DNA from: Paguma larvata
Taxonomy: Eukaryota; Chordata; Mammalia; Carnivora; Viverridae
Assembly (NCBI GenBank): GCA_030068075.1
Contig: CM057843.1
Span: forward strand, 12,604,001 to 12,668,000
Length of the DNA stretch: 64,000 nucleotides
Direction: 5' to 3'
The notes under the pieces were generated by a model. The model did no database searches and was not told where the DNA came from. It saw nothing but the letters and a program-made list of their open reading frames with translations. The position numbers were made by a program, and so were the translations under genes. Shown here in pieces: positions 1 to 12,129 of the stretch; positions within the stretch are counted from its first letter, which is position 1, and each line of letters opens with the position of its first letter.

Positions 1-345
1 GACAGAGGCTGGTCATGCCACGTCGTGAGGGCGTGAAATGCCACTGAGCTGTGTGCACTTTAAAATGGCTAATTTTAGGGGTGTCGGTGGCTCAGTCGGT
101 TGAGCGTCTGACTTCAGCTCTGCTCACGATATCGCGGTCTATGGGTTTGAGACAGCTCTCGCTGTCTGTGCCGACAGCTCAGAGCCTGGAGCCTGCTTCG
201 GATTCTGTGTCTCCCTCTCTCTCTGCCCCTCTCCTGCTTGTGCTCTGTCTCTCTCTAAAATAAATACACATTTAAAAAAATTGTTTTTAATAAAAATAAA
301 ATGGCTAATTTTATGTCATGGCTCACACTTAAAAAAATGATGAAG
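1..345 (+). mobile_element. Old L1 3' end, split by a SINE
   Basis: Bases 1-76 and about 314-345 read together as the 3' end of an old mammalian L1 (a 'ccactgagctgtgtgcact' phrase followed by a 'ggctaattttatgtca' phrase and an A-rich run). The CAN-SINE at 78-296 interrupts it. Confidence 0.6.
78..296 (+). mobile_element. CAN-SINE (feliform)
   Basis: Full-length tRNA-derived SINE with head, internal block, CT-rich stretch and AATAAA-type tail. It is flanked by a perfect 17-bp target-site duplication (61-77 and 297-313), which shows insertion by the L1 machinery into the old L1 tail. Confidence 0.95.
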
Positions 346-532
346 AAACTAAATGAACAATGACCACCTCGGTCTACAGAGTTCCTCACGGACCAGGGCA
401 GGGGCGGTGTTCTGACTACCCACCGACAGCATGGCAGAAGCGCTGGCCAAGCGAGTCCTTCCCTGACAGCTTACGAGGAGCTCTGGAGGGAGTCCTGGAG
501 GAAGAGGAAGAGGCCTGGTTTGGGCTATGAAT

Positions 533-710
533 TTCTTTCTTTTTTTTAATGTGAGCAGGGGAGGGGCAGAGAGAGAGGGAGACAGAGGATCTGAAGCAGG
601 CTCTGCGCTGACAGCAAAGAGCCTGATGGGGGGCTCGAGCCCACGAACCTCAAGACCACAACCTGAGCTGAAGTCAGAGGCTCAACCGACTGACCTCCCC
701 CGGCGCCCCA
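533..710 (-). mobile_element. CAN-SINE
   Basis: Reverse-strand SINE with a poly-T start and the head at its right end. An 11-bp target-site duplication (gggctatgaat) lies at 522-532 and 711-721. Confidence 0.9.
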
Positions 711-721
711 GGGCTATGAAT

Positions 722-2127
722 GAAGGTATTCTAAGGATGAAGGTATTCTAGTGTTTTCTCCCTGCTGAGCGTCAGCCCTGGGTGAGGCCGTGTGTGTCAG
801 CCAAGGCAGGCTCCTGGAGGGGCCCTGGGCAGGACAAGGGGCCGAGGGACATCGGGGTTCTGCAGGTCAAACCAGGAACCAAGCTGGCGTGGACAGGTGA
901 CGGGTGCGGCCGGGGCTGGGGTCTAGTCTCGCTCTTCCGCCTGCTGCTGCGAGGACTGGTCTTACAAGCTTCTGGAGCCTCCATTTCCCCAGCAGCCAAA
1001 GGGGGCCAACGATTCCCACCGGCAAGAGGGTGAAATAAGAAACCCACGAAGAGTCCAGGGCCCGGGGAGGCAGGCTGCGGAGGGCGAGCGTGTGGCCTTT
1101 GGTTATTTATCAGAAGCAGCCGGAAAAGAGGCTCCAGTGCCCAGAATAGCAACGGGCCATCCAAACAGAGGTTGTAAAAATACGCCCAGGAAAAAAAAAA
1201 AAAAAATCCGCTTCCTTGTGTCCACACTCCACCTCGGGGGTATTCGTGGCGAAATCACGGGAGCCTGGTCCAGGGAGGCCTGAGGATGTTTGCAGGGGCT
1301 GGTCCCTGCCCGCGGCCCCAGAGCCCCCGCCTCCCGCCCGCTCTGAGCGCCTCTCTGCACGCTCCCTCCCCCCCACCCCCCCTGCGCCCAAGCAGCACGC
1401 ATTCCCCCCCGCCCCCCCCTCGCACTCTCAGGGCAATTTGGCAGCTGCCACCTTTCAATTAACACTGCAGATTCGAAGTGGGGGCCGAGGGGAGCGAGGC
1501 GGGGGGAGAGGGAAGACAAACAAGCGGCACACTGGCAGCTGGGCGACGCCACCTGCTTCGGGCGGGGCAGCGGGATTACAGGACCCCTCGGAGCCAGGAG
1601 CGGAGGGAGGGCGGGCTGCCGCACACTCTCCCTGTCCCCGCCTCCCCCTCCCCCCCCCCCCGCATCGGTCCACGCTCTGCCCCCCCCTGCCCCTGCCCCA
1701 GGAGGCTGACCCGCACAGACCCCCTGTGCGCCAGCGGCCCGTGGGGTGGGACCAGAGGGGGGAAGGAGCGTGGGTGGCACAGGGTTTGGGGTGCTCCTTC
1801 CCTGGGTTCTCCGCTGAAGACGGCGGTTCTTCTTGGTATCTGCTCCCTCCTCTCGGTCTTCGGGCCTAGGGATGGTGGCAGGCCACCCCCCCCCCATGCA
1901 ATTGTCCTCGGTCACCTGCTGCAGGTGTGTGCTTGCTATTTCCTGCCAGGACCCCGACTGCCGTCCCAAAGGCTGCCTAGGAGAGCGGCTTCCCCTGGGC
2001 CCTGCTGCCAGGGCCAGCGGGCCCGTCACCCGGCGCTCTCCCACGAGGGTGACCAATGACTCTAACCTATCCACCAACACGGGCCAGGGCTGCAGTCTGT
2101 CAAGGTCTTCGGGGTGTCTAACATGTT
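722..2127. other. Unassigned intergenic DNA, CpG- and C-rich
   Basis: No gene or interspersed repeat was recognised. Positions 1250-1760 are rich in C runs and CpG. The long open frames here on both strands follow from that base composition, and they match no family I know. Confidence 0.5.
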
Positions 2128-2230
2128 ACGTACTTTTCCCAACTACCCAGGAAGTGGGCACCGTCATTCCCATTTCCTAGATGAAGAGACCGAGGGTCTG
2201 AGAGGCTGTAGAGCCTGCCCAGGTCTGGAA
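2128..2230 (-). mobile_element. MIR fragment
   Basis: The reverse-strand MIR core is seen: 'cccatttcctagatgaagag' followed by a 'gtctgagaggctgtagagcctgccc'-like phrase. The copy is old and diverged. Confidence 0.6.
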
Positions 2231-3900
2231 GGTCGGCAGCGGCAGAGGTGGGCGTGGGGCCACACCTTCATCTTCGAACCCCAACACCTCTGCCCCTGAG
2301 GAATTCCAGAGTCCGGGCAATGAGGTGGAGGTAGGGCTGTTGGCGTCCCCCGATCTCTGTCACGCATGTCCACGGAACATGCCGGAACACGGGGCGTGCA
2401 GAGCCCCTCGGGGGTTGTCATGAGGGGAAAACAGAGGTAACCAGGGCAGAGTTGACTGTCCAGAATGTACTAAGCATTCAGTGAAGGACTGTCTCCATCC
2501 ATCCACCGCCCCCACCTTCCTCCCGCCTCCTGCTTGTTTGCGGGACCCATGAGACCGTGGACAGGAAAGGGCTCAGGGCTCAGGTGGCGGCATCCAGGAA
2601 ATGGGAAGCATTGTAACGACTCCGTCCAAGTCGCCGACTCCAAGATGGCAGGAAATTACGATTCAGCCCTGGAAGGCCTACGTGTGCGGCTGAGGGACCC
2701 CGCTTCCCCGCGTGGCGGGGACAGCAAGAGGCAGCAGAACTGGGGGTGCTCGTGGGGTTCTGCACATTTCTCCAGAACGTGCAGGGAGGGGCGGATTAGG
2801 AACCAGGAGTTCTGGGTTCTGGAAAGACCATTCAGAGGAAGAGGGAGCCAACTACCTCAAAGGTGGCCCTGAGAAACACTACTGGGCTTCCACAGACGCT
2901 AGACGTTTCTGTCTGGCCCCCCCCCCGCCGTGGCCGGCTGTCGTTTCTCCACGAGAGCTGGTCCACGAAGAACAGATGGCTTTCAACCGGCGTCAGGTCT
3001 GACAAGTCGGGGGCGAGGTGAGCGTGGCGGGCCGTCCCCACTCGGGCCTCGTCTCGGTGGGAGGGAGGACGCACGGGGTGGGCAGGACCCGCTCTCCGGC
3101 GACCTCGGGCAGCCCCGTGAGCTTCTTGGCTGCTTCCTGTTCCGTCCAGAGGAGCGATTAGATGGAGCCCGATGGTTTGCACCCAGTTACCCCTTAGAGG
3201 TGTCTCTTCGAGCAGAACATACGCAGAACCTCATAAGACCGCGGAAAGCAGAGGGGCCCGTCGGAGGCAGAGGTGGGGTGTGCGGCGCCGCGGCCTCCTC
3301 CACGGGGCACCCGGGGCTCCCCGGAGCGCAGGCAACCCCAGCGGAGGTGGGTTCCCCGAGCCCCTCCCCGGCCTGGTGCCGTCCCGGTGACGTAAGTCCA
3401 GACGGTGTCACGGCAGGTTTGAGGTCCGGCCAGCTCAGAGCTACCCCCACCCCGTGTTTGTCGGGAGACCTTTGGCGTCCGTAGGGACACGCTGTGCTGA
3501 GACAGGGCTGGAGCAGGGATTACAGGGCTCGTAGCCCTATTGCCAAACACATCTTGGGAAAAAGGAGAGGAAAAGCAAAACAAACAGAGAGACGCAGTCC
3601 CTCCCCCTGCGCTGATACAGAAAACTGTCCTGAAATAGCAGGGTCACGGGTTCCGGTGGAAAATCCCCGAGATGCGAGGGGGACCCACTCACCTGTCTCC
3701 CAGGGAGAAGATGCCCTCCCTGCCTCCCGCTGCCACCCCGGATCCCCGCGGGCACCTAGGGAAGTAACCAGCTCACAGCCGAGCTTCTGCTCCTCTGGGA
3801 ACCGGGGGGCCGTGTGTGCCGAGGAGAGCGTAAGGAAGTGAACCCACTGGACACCTGTCACGATAAAGCATGAAGGACGCTGGAAATCAGCTCCGACCCA
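2231..3900. other. Unassigned intergenic DNA with CpG-dense patch
   Basis: No gene was seen. Positions about 2990-3400 are CpG-dense and could be an orphan CpG island. No promoter elements or exon with a credible product were recognised. Confidence 0.45.
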
Positions 3901-3914
3901 GACCTCCTGCCGGA

Positions 3915-4150
3915 CTGTGGGCAGGACCCCTGCGACTTGCCAAGCTTGCATGTCCTCATCTGGAAAACGGACCCATCATCTGACTCACAGGTTTCCAGTG
4001 AGGACTGAATCCTTGGTATCTGCTAACCTGCGAGCACGGCGTCCGACACTCGGAGCGAGGCCTGAACACCCCCTTTCTCCCTCCTGCAGGTGACATCCCT
4101 AGCCAGGGACTCCATGAGACTCAGTTTCCTCATCTGTAAGTAGAGATGCG
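3915..4150 (+). mobile_element. MIR fragments
   Basis: Two forward MIR core pieces occur close together: a 'gtcctcatctggaaaacgg' phrase near 3950 and a 'ctcagtttcctcatctgtaa' phrase near 4122. These are the conserved MIR 3' core. Confidence 0.65.
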
Positions 4151-5390
4151 TACTTTGTGGCTGCCAAGGTCTGCCCCCCCAAAAGCTGACCAGATCCCAC
4201 TGTGAGCTCGTCGGAGTTTCTGGGACAGGGGTCACTCTCAGTCGCTGAATCAAGCCTGGCACGTCTCCAAGCTTAGAGGGGGCTTTGGGCCTCCAGTCTG
4301 GCCGGGAGGTGCACGACGGTCAAGGGCGTGCCCACGGGCAGAACCGGAGCTCAAGCACGGGCCTCCTGTTCTCTGGCTCCTCTCCGCGTGTCACCTTGAT
4401 TCCAGATCTCCTCGCTCCTCATTCGCACCCACCCGACACGTTCTGGAGAAATGTCCAGGACACAGAGAGCCCCCAGTTCAGCCGCCCCTGCTGTCCTCGC
4501 CACACCAGGTAAAGGGATGACCCTGGCCACACCCGCGTGCGTCCACACATTCGGCAAATATTAGCTGACACAGAGACGTGCCGCATGAATGAAGAGCCGA
4601 GCTCCTCGGGGACTCGAGCACGTGAGAGGCAGCAGGGAGGGGGAGGCGACTGCCACCCCTACCCCCGTGCCCTTCGGTCCGGCCGAGGGCATCTAGCCGA
4701 CGTGCTCAGCTGTCTGCATCGGGGGCTCGCGGCGTCCGAGACGGCCTCACAATGTTTCCCCTCCGACCTGCTCTCCTCCCGATGAGTCGACGCTCCCTCC
4801 GCAAACAGGGGCGGGCTCCGCTTCCTCCTCCGAATCCGGGCGCGCTGGGATCTGGGCAGAAGCGATGCCAGGCGCCTTCCGAGGCTAGGTCACGAGGGAG
4901 CTCCGTCCGGCTCTCCTGGGACCCTCGCTGTGGGAACCCGACTGCCTGTGCCGTGAGGAACCCAAGCCACCCGGAGCGGCCGCGGGAGGCGTTGTGGCCG
5001 ACCGCCCACCTGAGGTCTCGGCCAAGGGCCGGCGCCAGCCACCAGGCAACGTTAGTACGGGAGCCTTCCGGATGCGCCCCGCCCCGGCCTCCGGCTGACC
5101 GTAACCGCCAGGGAGACCCTGAGTGAGAACCGCCCGGCCGAGCCCAGGCAACCGGCAGACTTGTAAGGGATTATAACACAATGACTCTTGTCATTTCATG
5201 CACTACATTGGGGACAGTTTGTTGGTGGCGATACGTAGCCAGAACCCCGAGTCAAGGGTTGGGTCTCTCTTCTTTATTCTAGCAACCTCTCCCCCGCCTC
5301 CACCCCCAAAGGGCACAATTCTGAAAATCAGTGTAGACAAGGACCGTCTGTTGGTGCCTCCTCGGATGAAACTCAACCAATCAAGCCCAC
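4151..5390. other. Unassigned intergenic DNA, CpG-dense at 4600-5110
   Basis: No gene was recognised. The 4600-5110 interval has many CpG dinucleotides and could be an orphan CpG island. Confidence 0.45.
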
Positions 5391-5535
5391 GTTAGTCCAT
5401 TCATTCATTCATTCATTCATTCATTTGACAAGCATTTGTGGTGCACGTGCCGTGTGCCGGGCCTGTTGGAGGCGTAGCCGTGACCGTAACAGACAGAAAT
5501 TGCCGTCTGTTCTGAGAAGAGACAAACAAAAACTA
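5391..5535 (-). mobile_element. L2 (LINE-2) 3' end with (ATTC)n tail repeat
   Basis: A (CATT)n microsatellite at about 5398-5426 is followed by 'tgacaagcatttgtggtgca' and then the reverse complement of the L2 3' end (transit phrase near 'gtgccgggcctgttgg'). L2 elements end in a tetranucleotide repeat of this kind. Confidence 0.65.
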
Positions 5536-5867
5536 AGGTGTGTGTGGCGTGGGGGGAGGGAGGTGCTATTCCAGACTGGCCATGAGGAGGGTCTGGGTTT
5601 TTTTTTTAAACCAAAGCAGCATTCAGCAAGCTAAGACCGCCTCCCACATAAACGCTTTCTAAGGAGGCCGACGGTGCCGCCTGTTCGTCCAGGGCTCAGG
5701 CAGAAGCAAGCCGAGCCGCATCCTTTCTTTAAACCACAAGGACTCTTCACTCGGCGTTGAACGACCCAGTAACACGTTTTTATCTTCTCTCTCCAAGCCT
5801 TTCAAAGCCAGCAGTACTGGAGAATCCTGGCAGGTCGAGAAAAGAGAAGGGGCCTTCCCAGTCACCA

Positions 5868-5950
5868 AGCTCAGCGATTTTCAAACCGGGGGGCCCTAGG
5901 AACCCCCTGGGCCCTGGGAGGGGAGCAGTGAAGGAAGGGAGCCGAGACCA
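5868..5950 (+). mobile_element. MER5/hAT-like DNA transposon remnant (tentative)
   Basis: A 'gcgattttcaaaccgggg' phrase followed by 'aggaaccccctgggccc' resembles the end of short hAT-Charlie elements. It is diverged. Confidence 0.35.
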
Positions 5951-6097
5951 CAGAATGGCTGCTTAGCCTGACTTCTCGACCAGAGTGGTTCCCTCTCCTC
6001 TGTTTTACAAACCGGACCTCCAGTCAGCATTTTCTCTGAGGAACGGAGTTGGGGTGCTCATAACCGAAATGGGGTAGTGTTTCATTTGCCTTCTGGG

Positions 6098-6320
6098 AGG
6101 CACGGTAGCACCACGGTTAAGAATCTGAGACCCGGGGTCAAGCCATCGGCGTTGGACCTCGGCTCTGCAACCTGGGACTTCAGGGAGTTTCCGGCTTCCG
6201 GTCTCCCCATCTGTCAAATGAGGCAGCAGCAGTTCCTACTTCGGTAGGGCCTTTGCGAGGACCAGAGAGCGTAATCGGTAGTAACGCTCTTAGCAGGCAC
6301 TAAATTCCTCCTATTTTAAA
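6098..6320 (+). mobile_element. MIR, nearly full length
   Basis: It has a tRNA-like head (gtagcaccacggttaagaat), the middle ('ggacctcggctctgcaacc'), the core ('tccccatctgtcaaatgagg') and the distal 'acgctcttagcaggcac' part, in the expected order. Confidence 0.8.
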
Positions 6321-6359
6321 TTTCTAAATTTAAAAAAATGGCCAAAGTGACCCGCGTTC

Positions 6360-7070
6360 CTAAAAATATTCAGAGACATATCACCAAAAAAAAAAAAAAA
6401 ATCCAAAAACTATCTAGAAAGTTGCCAGTCCTGTTTCTAAGAGTAACTACGGTTAAAACAGCTTAGTCTGTATTCTTCCGGATTGTTCCCATGCATTTGC
6501 AAACTTACAATATTTACGTTTAGAAATACTTCTTACAAACGTGGAATTTCACTGTACACCCTGCTTTGCGATTGGCTTTTTTTTTTCACTCTGTCACACG
6601 TCGTGGGCAACATTCTTCCTAATGGTGGACTGGCGTCCCGTTTCAGGAAAGTTCGGCCATTTAAAAAAATGTTTTTAAGTTTATTTATTTACTTTGAGAG
6701 AGACAGGGACAGCACGAGTGGGGGAGGGCAGCGAGAGGGAGAGAGGATCCCAAGCAGGCTCCATGCTGTCAGCGCAGAGCCTGACACGGGGCTTGAACTC
6801 ACGAACCGTAAGATCATGACCTGAGCCGAAATCAAGAGTCGCCTGAGCCACCCAGGCGCCCCCATTTAACATTCTTACAGATACCGTCCAACTACCCTCC
6901 CAAAAGATTACACCAATTTATGCTTCCATCAACAAATACTTCCATCCCTCGGATCCCTGCCCTCTGACCGATGAAAAATGTTTCAGTTTCTCTGATTGCA
7001 ACACTGTGCGATATCACGCATGTCTTGGCCATTGATAGTAATCTCTTCTGTAAACCGCCTGGTAGTGTCT
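6360..7070 (-). mobile_element. Old L1 fragment, antisense, split by a SINE
   Basis: The AT-rich sequence reads as the reverse complement of old L1 ORF2 and 3' end: 'catgcatttgcaaacttac', 'aacattcttcctaatggtgg', 'ctcccaaaagattacaccaa', 'ccattgatagtaatctcttc'. The SINE at 6665-6861 interrupts it. It is non-coding now. Confidence 0.6.
6665..6861 (-). mobile_element. CAN-SINE
   Basis: Reverse-strand SINE inserted in the old L1. The short target-site duplication ccatttaa lies at 6657-6664 and 6862-6869. Confidence 0.9.
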
Positions 7071-8040
7071 TCTGGTTTTTAACAGGAAGCCGCAGTCCAG
7101 AGAGGCTGGCAGCTCCTCCTCGAGTTTATCCAATCGAGCTCTGCCCACTTGACTCCTCTTCCCGTCTCTCGTGTTTGCAGCTCGGTCTCTGTTCACTTCT
7201 CTTTTGATACAATGGCACCGGACTCCTCCAGACACAGACACCGAGTGAAAGGTTCGAAGGCTCCTAGGAGAAACCCAGGCCAGGGAAGGAAGGAAAGAAG
7301 GGGAGGAAAGGGGGAGATTTTCGGGGAGGCCTCGCCTAGGCCTGAGCCCGCGGCAGCTCTCAGGTGCAAATCACACCCCCCAGTTTGTCCCGCCCCGAAG
7401 CACCGGAGCTGGGTTCCCTTCCCTCACCAGTCGGTCACCGGCCACAGGCTGTCCCGGGAAGGGGCGTGGGGACAGCTCTCCCTTGGGCCGGAAGCCCTCA
7501 GGGAGCCCAGACAGGGGCTCAGCAGCTGGGGCAGGGGCACAGACACAGCTGGGAGGGCTTGGGGTGCTCCATCTCCTGGTTTCCTTGGGGGACCTGCCGC
7601 TCCCCCACCCTCGGCCCAGCCTCTCAGTTTCGGTGGTATCTCCGAAGGGAGTCCGCCTGGCCTAAGCAGTTAGCATCTTCTATCCCCTCCCTTCTACCAA
7701 AATGACCGATTCAGGGTCCAGCCTGAAGCCCAGGATCTGTGTGGGCAGAAGCACCGGCTCATTCATTCCCCTGCCTGCGTGGATGCCAGCTGTGAGTAAA
7801 CCAGTGAGCATGCGTGGCGTTCCTGGCCTTTAGTATCAGGATCCCGATCGCGGTGGCTGCTGCTGCGAGAACTTTCTCGAACGTGTTGCCTGCAGCATGT
7901 GAAGGCCCGGGAGTGGGCTTGCCGGGTTTCAGGGGATGCGAGCGTTCCACCTGACGACAGGATGCTGCGTTGTTCTCCGAGGAGCTCCTAACAGTCGACA
8001 CCCACCGGCCGTGCGTGAGCATTGCTGCGGTCCCGAATCG
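7071..8040. other. Unassigned intergenic DNA
   Basis: No gene or named repeat was recognised here. Confidence 0.5.
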
Positions 8041-8041
8041 T

Positions 8042-8086
8042 CGCAAGCGTGGCGGAAGCGTGGCAGAAGCGTGGCGGAAGCGTGGC
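8042..8086 (+). repeat. 11-bp tandem repeat, about four copies
   Basis: Units of the form gaagcgtggcg / gaagcgtggca alternate. This is a small local minisatellite with no associated gene. Confidence 0.9.
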
Positions 8087-8254
8087 ATCATCAGATCTCC
8101 GTCTTTGCCAGTTCGGCGGCTGTGAGAAGACGGTTCCCTCTGGGCCTCACTGGCATCTCCCCGATTAACGTGTTTCTTCCCCACCCATCTTTTCCAAGCA
8201 GTTACCTTTCCCGATTTCCCTCCGACTGTCGTTTGTTAAGTGGAAATCAGCCAC

Positions 8255-8450
8255 TTGTGCCAGGTTAAGCTCTCCCTTCTGTCTGGAACGCCCCTCATGG
8301 AAACCTTCCTCCCACCCTCCCAGACCACACCGGCATGACACCTCTTCCAGGAAGCCTTCCTTCGTTCCCCCGTCAGGGCCAGCTCTGTCACCTCAGTCAC
8401 CCTGCACGCTCTGGCCCTCCCAGAGAGCCGGATTTCCCCAGCGTCGGCGC
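8255..8450 (+). mobile_element. L2 fragment
   Basis: The forward L2 3' region is recognisable by the order 'ctctcccttctgtctggaac', 'gacacctcttccaggaagcc' and the pyrimidine-rich 'gtcacctcagtcac'. This part of L2 comes before its terminal repeat. Confidence 0.6.
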
Positions 8451-9475
8451 CGCGAGATCACCGGGGGACCAAATCCTAACCATCTTTTCTCTCTCTCCTT
8501 CCCACCCCCGCCTCGAGGACCAGGAATAGGCTTCGTGCCGAATAGGCTCAAATGAGTCCTGTTTTCCTGTCTCCCACTTTGGATTTCCGCCATGCCAGTG
8601 GCAAGAAGAAAGGGAACAGTTGTGGATTCAGCTCTGGGTAGGAATCCACTGCCCCACACCACCCCCATGGGGACCTGCCCGAAGCATCCCCAGCGAGCGG
8701 CTTCCCGAGGGAAGGGCGAAGCGGCCATCTGGGCTGGTCATAAGGAGGGACGGCACTGCACGTCCCGCCAGCTCGTCCCCGGAGCATCCCGAAAGGAGGA
8801 ATATGTCAGCGTTGGTGCTGCTCCTCTCCACCCCGCCCCGCCCCCCCCCCCCCCGAAGGTCCTGGGAGCGGGCGATCGTTCTCCGGCTCCGACTCGGTGC
8901 TGGTGTTTATGTGCCTGTGAAAACCAGGAATTAGGAAAAGCCAGAGCAGGCTGTACCTCTGGCAATTAAAGACAATTTCACCATGAGCCGCAGCAGCCCC
9001 CGGGGGCCTGTAGGGTTACCTGCTCCCGTGTTCCAGGCGTTTAAACGGAACCGAACGCCCTGGAACAATGCACGCTGACTCGCAAGCCTCAGACCGAACC
9101 AACATTTTCGCTTTGTTCCCCCACGAACTACAAAGGGAGGCAGGGTTTTCGGCACGGCTCCCGAACGGACCAGCGTGAACCAGAACACAGGGTGTTATCT
9201 GCAGGGCGCGTGCGTCAGCGCTGCCCTCCCTCTGCGCCCCCCTGCCGCACCCGGTCCTGCGGACGGTGGGGGGGAGGGCAGTGCTCAGCCGCCTCAGCAG
9301 CCACAGAAGACGGGGTCCGAGTCCCCTTATTTGCCACGATATCACTGATTAGAAGTTCCTAGACCTTGAAGATTTTGATTAAATGGTAATTTCCAATTAT
9401 TATGTGCAAGAGGCGTCTCAGAGGCAGCATGGGGGGCGGGGGTGTGGAGGGCCCACTAGGGACTTCAGGCAGATT
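8451..9475. other. Unassigned intergenic DNA with C14 tract
   Basis: No gene was recognised. A C homopolymer of about 14 lies at 8841-8854. Confidence 0.5.
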
Positions 9476-9494
9476 TTTTTAAATGTTTATTTAT

Positions 9495-9535
<41 letters not shown>

Positions 9536-9701
9536 CACAAGCAGGGGAGGAGCAGAGAAAGACAGAGACCCAGAATCCGAAGCAGGCTCCAGGCTCTGAG
9601 CCATCAGCACAGAGCCCGACGCAGGGCTCAAACTCACAGACCGCGAGATTGTGAGCTGAGCCGAGGTGAGATGCTCCACCGACTGAGCCACCCTGGCGCC
9701 C
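9476..9701 (-). mobile_element. CAN-SINE with expanded (GA)n
   Basis: Reverse-strand SINE with about 15 GA repeats near 9500-9530. The target-site duplication caggcagatt lies at 9466-9475 and 9702-9711. Confidence 0.92.
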
Positions 9702-9711
9702 CAGGCAGATT

Positions 9712-9830
9712 ATTTTACTGAGTGGAGTCTGTCATTTGTAAAGCAGAGATGAAGACGCCCTCCCTCTGTATTTTATGGTTTTCTTCTGAGGATCAAAATG
9801 AGACAGAGGCTTAAAGCACTCTGTGGTGTG
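9712..9830 (+). mobile_element. MIR fragment
   Basis: The forward MIR core ('gtctgtcatttgtaaagcag') continues to 'ggatcaaaatgagacagagg' and 'cttaaagcactctg'. The SINE at 9476-9701 inserted just upstream of it. Confidence 0.55.
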
Positions 9831-10000
9831 GGGCGATTCCGTCTTGGGGTTTCTTGGGTCATAAAAATAAAGACACAAAGAAAAACATTTAGGGGCTGAC
9901 TTAAGGCTGCCAACTTTTCATATCACCAATTAAGGTGATTAACAGGAAGATCAAATTACCACTCTCATGACTGTCAGCATAGCCCTTGAGAAAAGGCCAT

Positions 10001-10219
10001 ATATATATATATTTTTTAAGCGAGAGAGAGGGCACAAGTGAGCAAGGGACACACAGAGAAAAAGTGGGGCTCACCTGGGGCTCCTGTTTTTACCCAAAGT
10101 GGGGCTGGAGGGCACCTGAAGGGGGGGCTCGTGCTCACCTGATGCGGGACTCGAACTCACAAACTGTGAGATCATGACCTGAGCCAAAGTCAGACGCTTA
10201 ACACAGCCACCCAGGCCCC
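10001..10219 (-). mobile_element. CAN-SINE with (TA)n
   Basis: Reverse-strand, rather diverged SINE. A short (AT)n run at 10001-10013 adjoins its tail. The head (gccacccaggcccc) ends at 10219. Confidence 0.85.
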
Positions 10220-10802
10220 AAGAAAGGGCTGTTTTTAAACAACCCCACCCCCAGAAAAGTAGGCAGGACACGCTCTCAGAATAAAGATCTGGCAACCACT
10301 CCCTGAGGTGCCTCTCCCCGAGGTGCCGTATCTAATGACACAAGTTCACGGCCACGCAAAGTGCAGATCATGTCGCCCTTGATGGGGAGTCCCAGTGAGC
10401 CCCCATTAGGGACAACCCTTTGGGAACCCTTGGGATTGGGAACAAGCTGCTGGTAGGAAGAACGGGCCCGAGTCCTATCCCAGCACGCACTCCTCCACGC
10501 AAGGGATTCTCCGCAGCAGCTGGAGTTTCACGCCCAGGGGCTGCCGCAAGAGCGAGCAGGCGTCCGGGCCCTTCTCACCCCGCTGATGGAGAGGGAGGGG
10601 AAGCCCTGAGGTCGAGGCTCCTCGCCTCCTTCCTGGGACAGTCGTGCCCTGTTCTGACCGTGGGCGCTGGGCCCCCTCAATCTGCCATCTTCCCTGAACG
10701 CCTTCCCTCTTCCCTACTTTCTGAAAGGAGCATCGGCCAGCTGGGGAGTATTCAGAGAGGGAGCCCGACATCCTCCTAGCCTCTTTTTTTAATATCTTTT
10801 TG
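10220..10802. other. Unassigned intergenic DNA
   Basis: No gene or named repeat was recognised. Confidence 0.5.
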
Positions 10803-10865
10803 ATCACGGCTCACGGATCGAGCCCAGGGTCGGGGTCTACGCCAACAGCATGGAGCCTGCTTCGG

Positions 10866-10909
<44 letters not shown>

Positions 10910-10960
10910 CGTCCTCTGCTTGCATGCTCTCTTTCCAAATAAAGAAACATTTAAAAAAAG
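10803..10960 (+). mobile_element. CAN-SINE, 5'-truncated, with (CT)n
   Basis: The head is missing. It starts in the 'gatcacggctcacggatcga' part and carries a CT run at about 10869-10906, then 'aaataaagaaacatttaaa'. Confidence 0.88.
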
Positions 10961-11679
10961 AAAGCAGATGTGGAAGACCGATGAAAAAAGCCCACCCACA
11001 GTCTCGGTGGGGGGAGACCACTAGAAGGACTCCGGAGCTACGCCCTGTCGGTAGGGGGAGCCCTGACCCAAATCCTGCCCCATGAGCAACCTGTCATTAA
11101 GAGTGTCTGTCACTTGAATGTTTCAGCAAGGAGTGGTGGACCTGTTACTGGACCCCCAGGACCAGGCTCTCGAGTCTCAGTGCCATAGAAATGAACACTG
11201 AACTTGAGAGAAAGCTGGCAGAGTTTATCAGAGACAGCTCGTATATAGGCCAGAAGAGGTAACGCAGCTCTCCAAGGGGAGGGCTTACAAAGGCTCTTTT
11301 CCAAACGGTGAGGGGCCAGGATTAGGAAAACAGCCTTCGGTCCCATGGTCATTGTCTTGTGATCAATGCTTTTTAGTGGACACGGGACCATCACAGGGCG
11401 CCTTTCTCCACAGTCAACAGTTTTAGGGCTCCGGGAAGATAGAAATGTTTGCACAAGCAGGCTCTAAGTTGTTATTTCTAATTTTTGCTCAGACAACCAT
11501 TACTCCCTGATGACTCATTAGCCCTCATTTGCTCGCTTTCCCAGAAGGAGGTATTGGTCTCTAAGCTTCTGGAAACCTTTAATTCCTGCCTCAGACCAGT
11601 GGCTTTATAGGAGTGAAGTCCCTTCCGCTTTTCCTACACCGTCTCTCACCGAGGAGGTGGAACACCACCCGACCGTTAA
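10961..11679. other. Unassigned, possibly old LTR-derived
   Basis: No gene was seen. Moderately AT-rich sequence at 11100-11600 has the look of an old transposon remnant, but I cannot place it in a family. Confidence 0.4.
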
Positions 11680-12040
11680 AAGGGACGCAGCCCTAGCACG
11701 TGTCACAACGCGGACGAGCCTCGAAAACACTATGCGGAGAGAAAGAAGTCGGGCATAAAGGACCACGTATTGTAAGATGCCATTTGTATGAAATGTCCTC
11801 ACAGACAAATCCAGAGACAGAAGGTACATAATGGTGTGGGACTGGGGTGGGGGAGTGAGGCTTGACTGCTCGTGGGTACAGATTTTCTCTTTGGGGTGAC
11901 GAAAATGTTTGGGGCTAATGAGAGAAAAATAATGGCGATGGGTGCACAACTCCGTGGATATCCCACAAACCAGCAACGTGTACACTGCAAACGGGCGAAG
12001 TATCTGGTGTGTGAACTCCATCTCAACAATTCTGTTATCA
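11680..12040 (+). mobile_element. Old L1 3' end
   Basis: The order of phrases is that of a mammalian L1 3' terminus: 'cctcgaaaacactatgcgga', 'gatgccatttgtatgaaatg', 'gggtgacgaaaatgtttggg', 'ggtgcacaactccgtggata' and 'gtgtgaactccatctcaaca'. It is forward, old, and carries no usable frame. Confidence 0.75.
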
Positions 12041-12129
12041 AGAAAGATCCAGATTCCTAGATGTCGTGATTTTTCAAGAGAAGCAGCGTCCCAGGACGAG
12101 GTCGGCTACCTGTGACAGAAAACCCTCAA

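Noticed and set aside
1103..2080. 325-codon open frame on the minus strand
   Set aside because: It lies in C- and CpG-rich DNA, with open frames in several overlapping frames. The product is low complexity (Gly, Arg, Pro) with no family signature or splice support.
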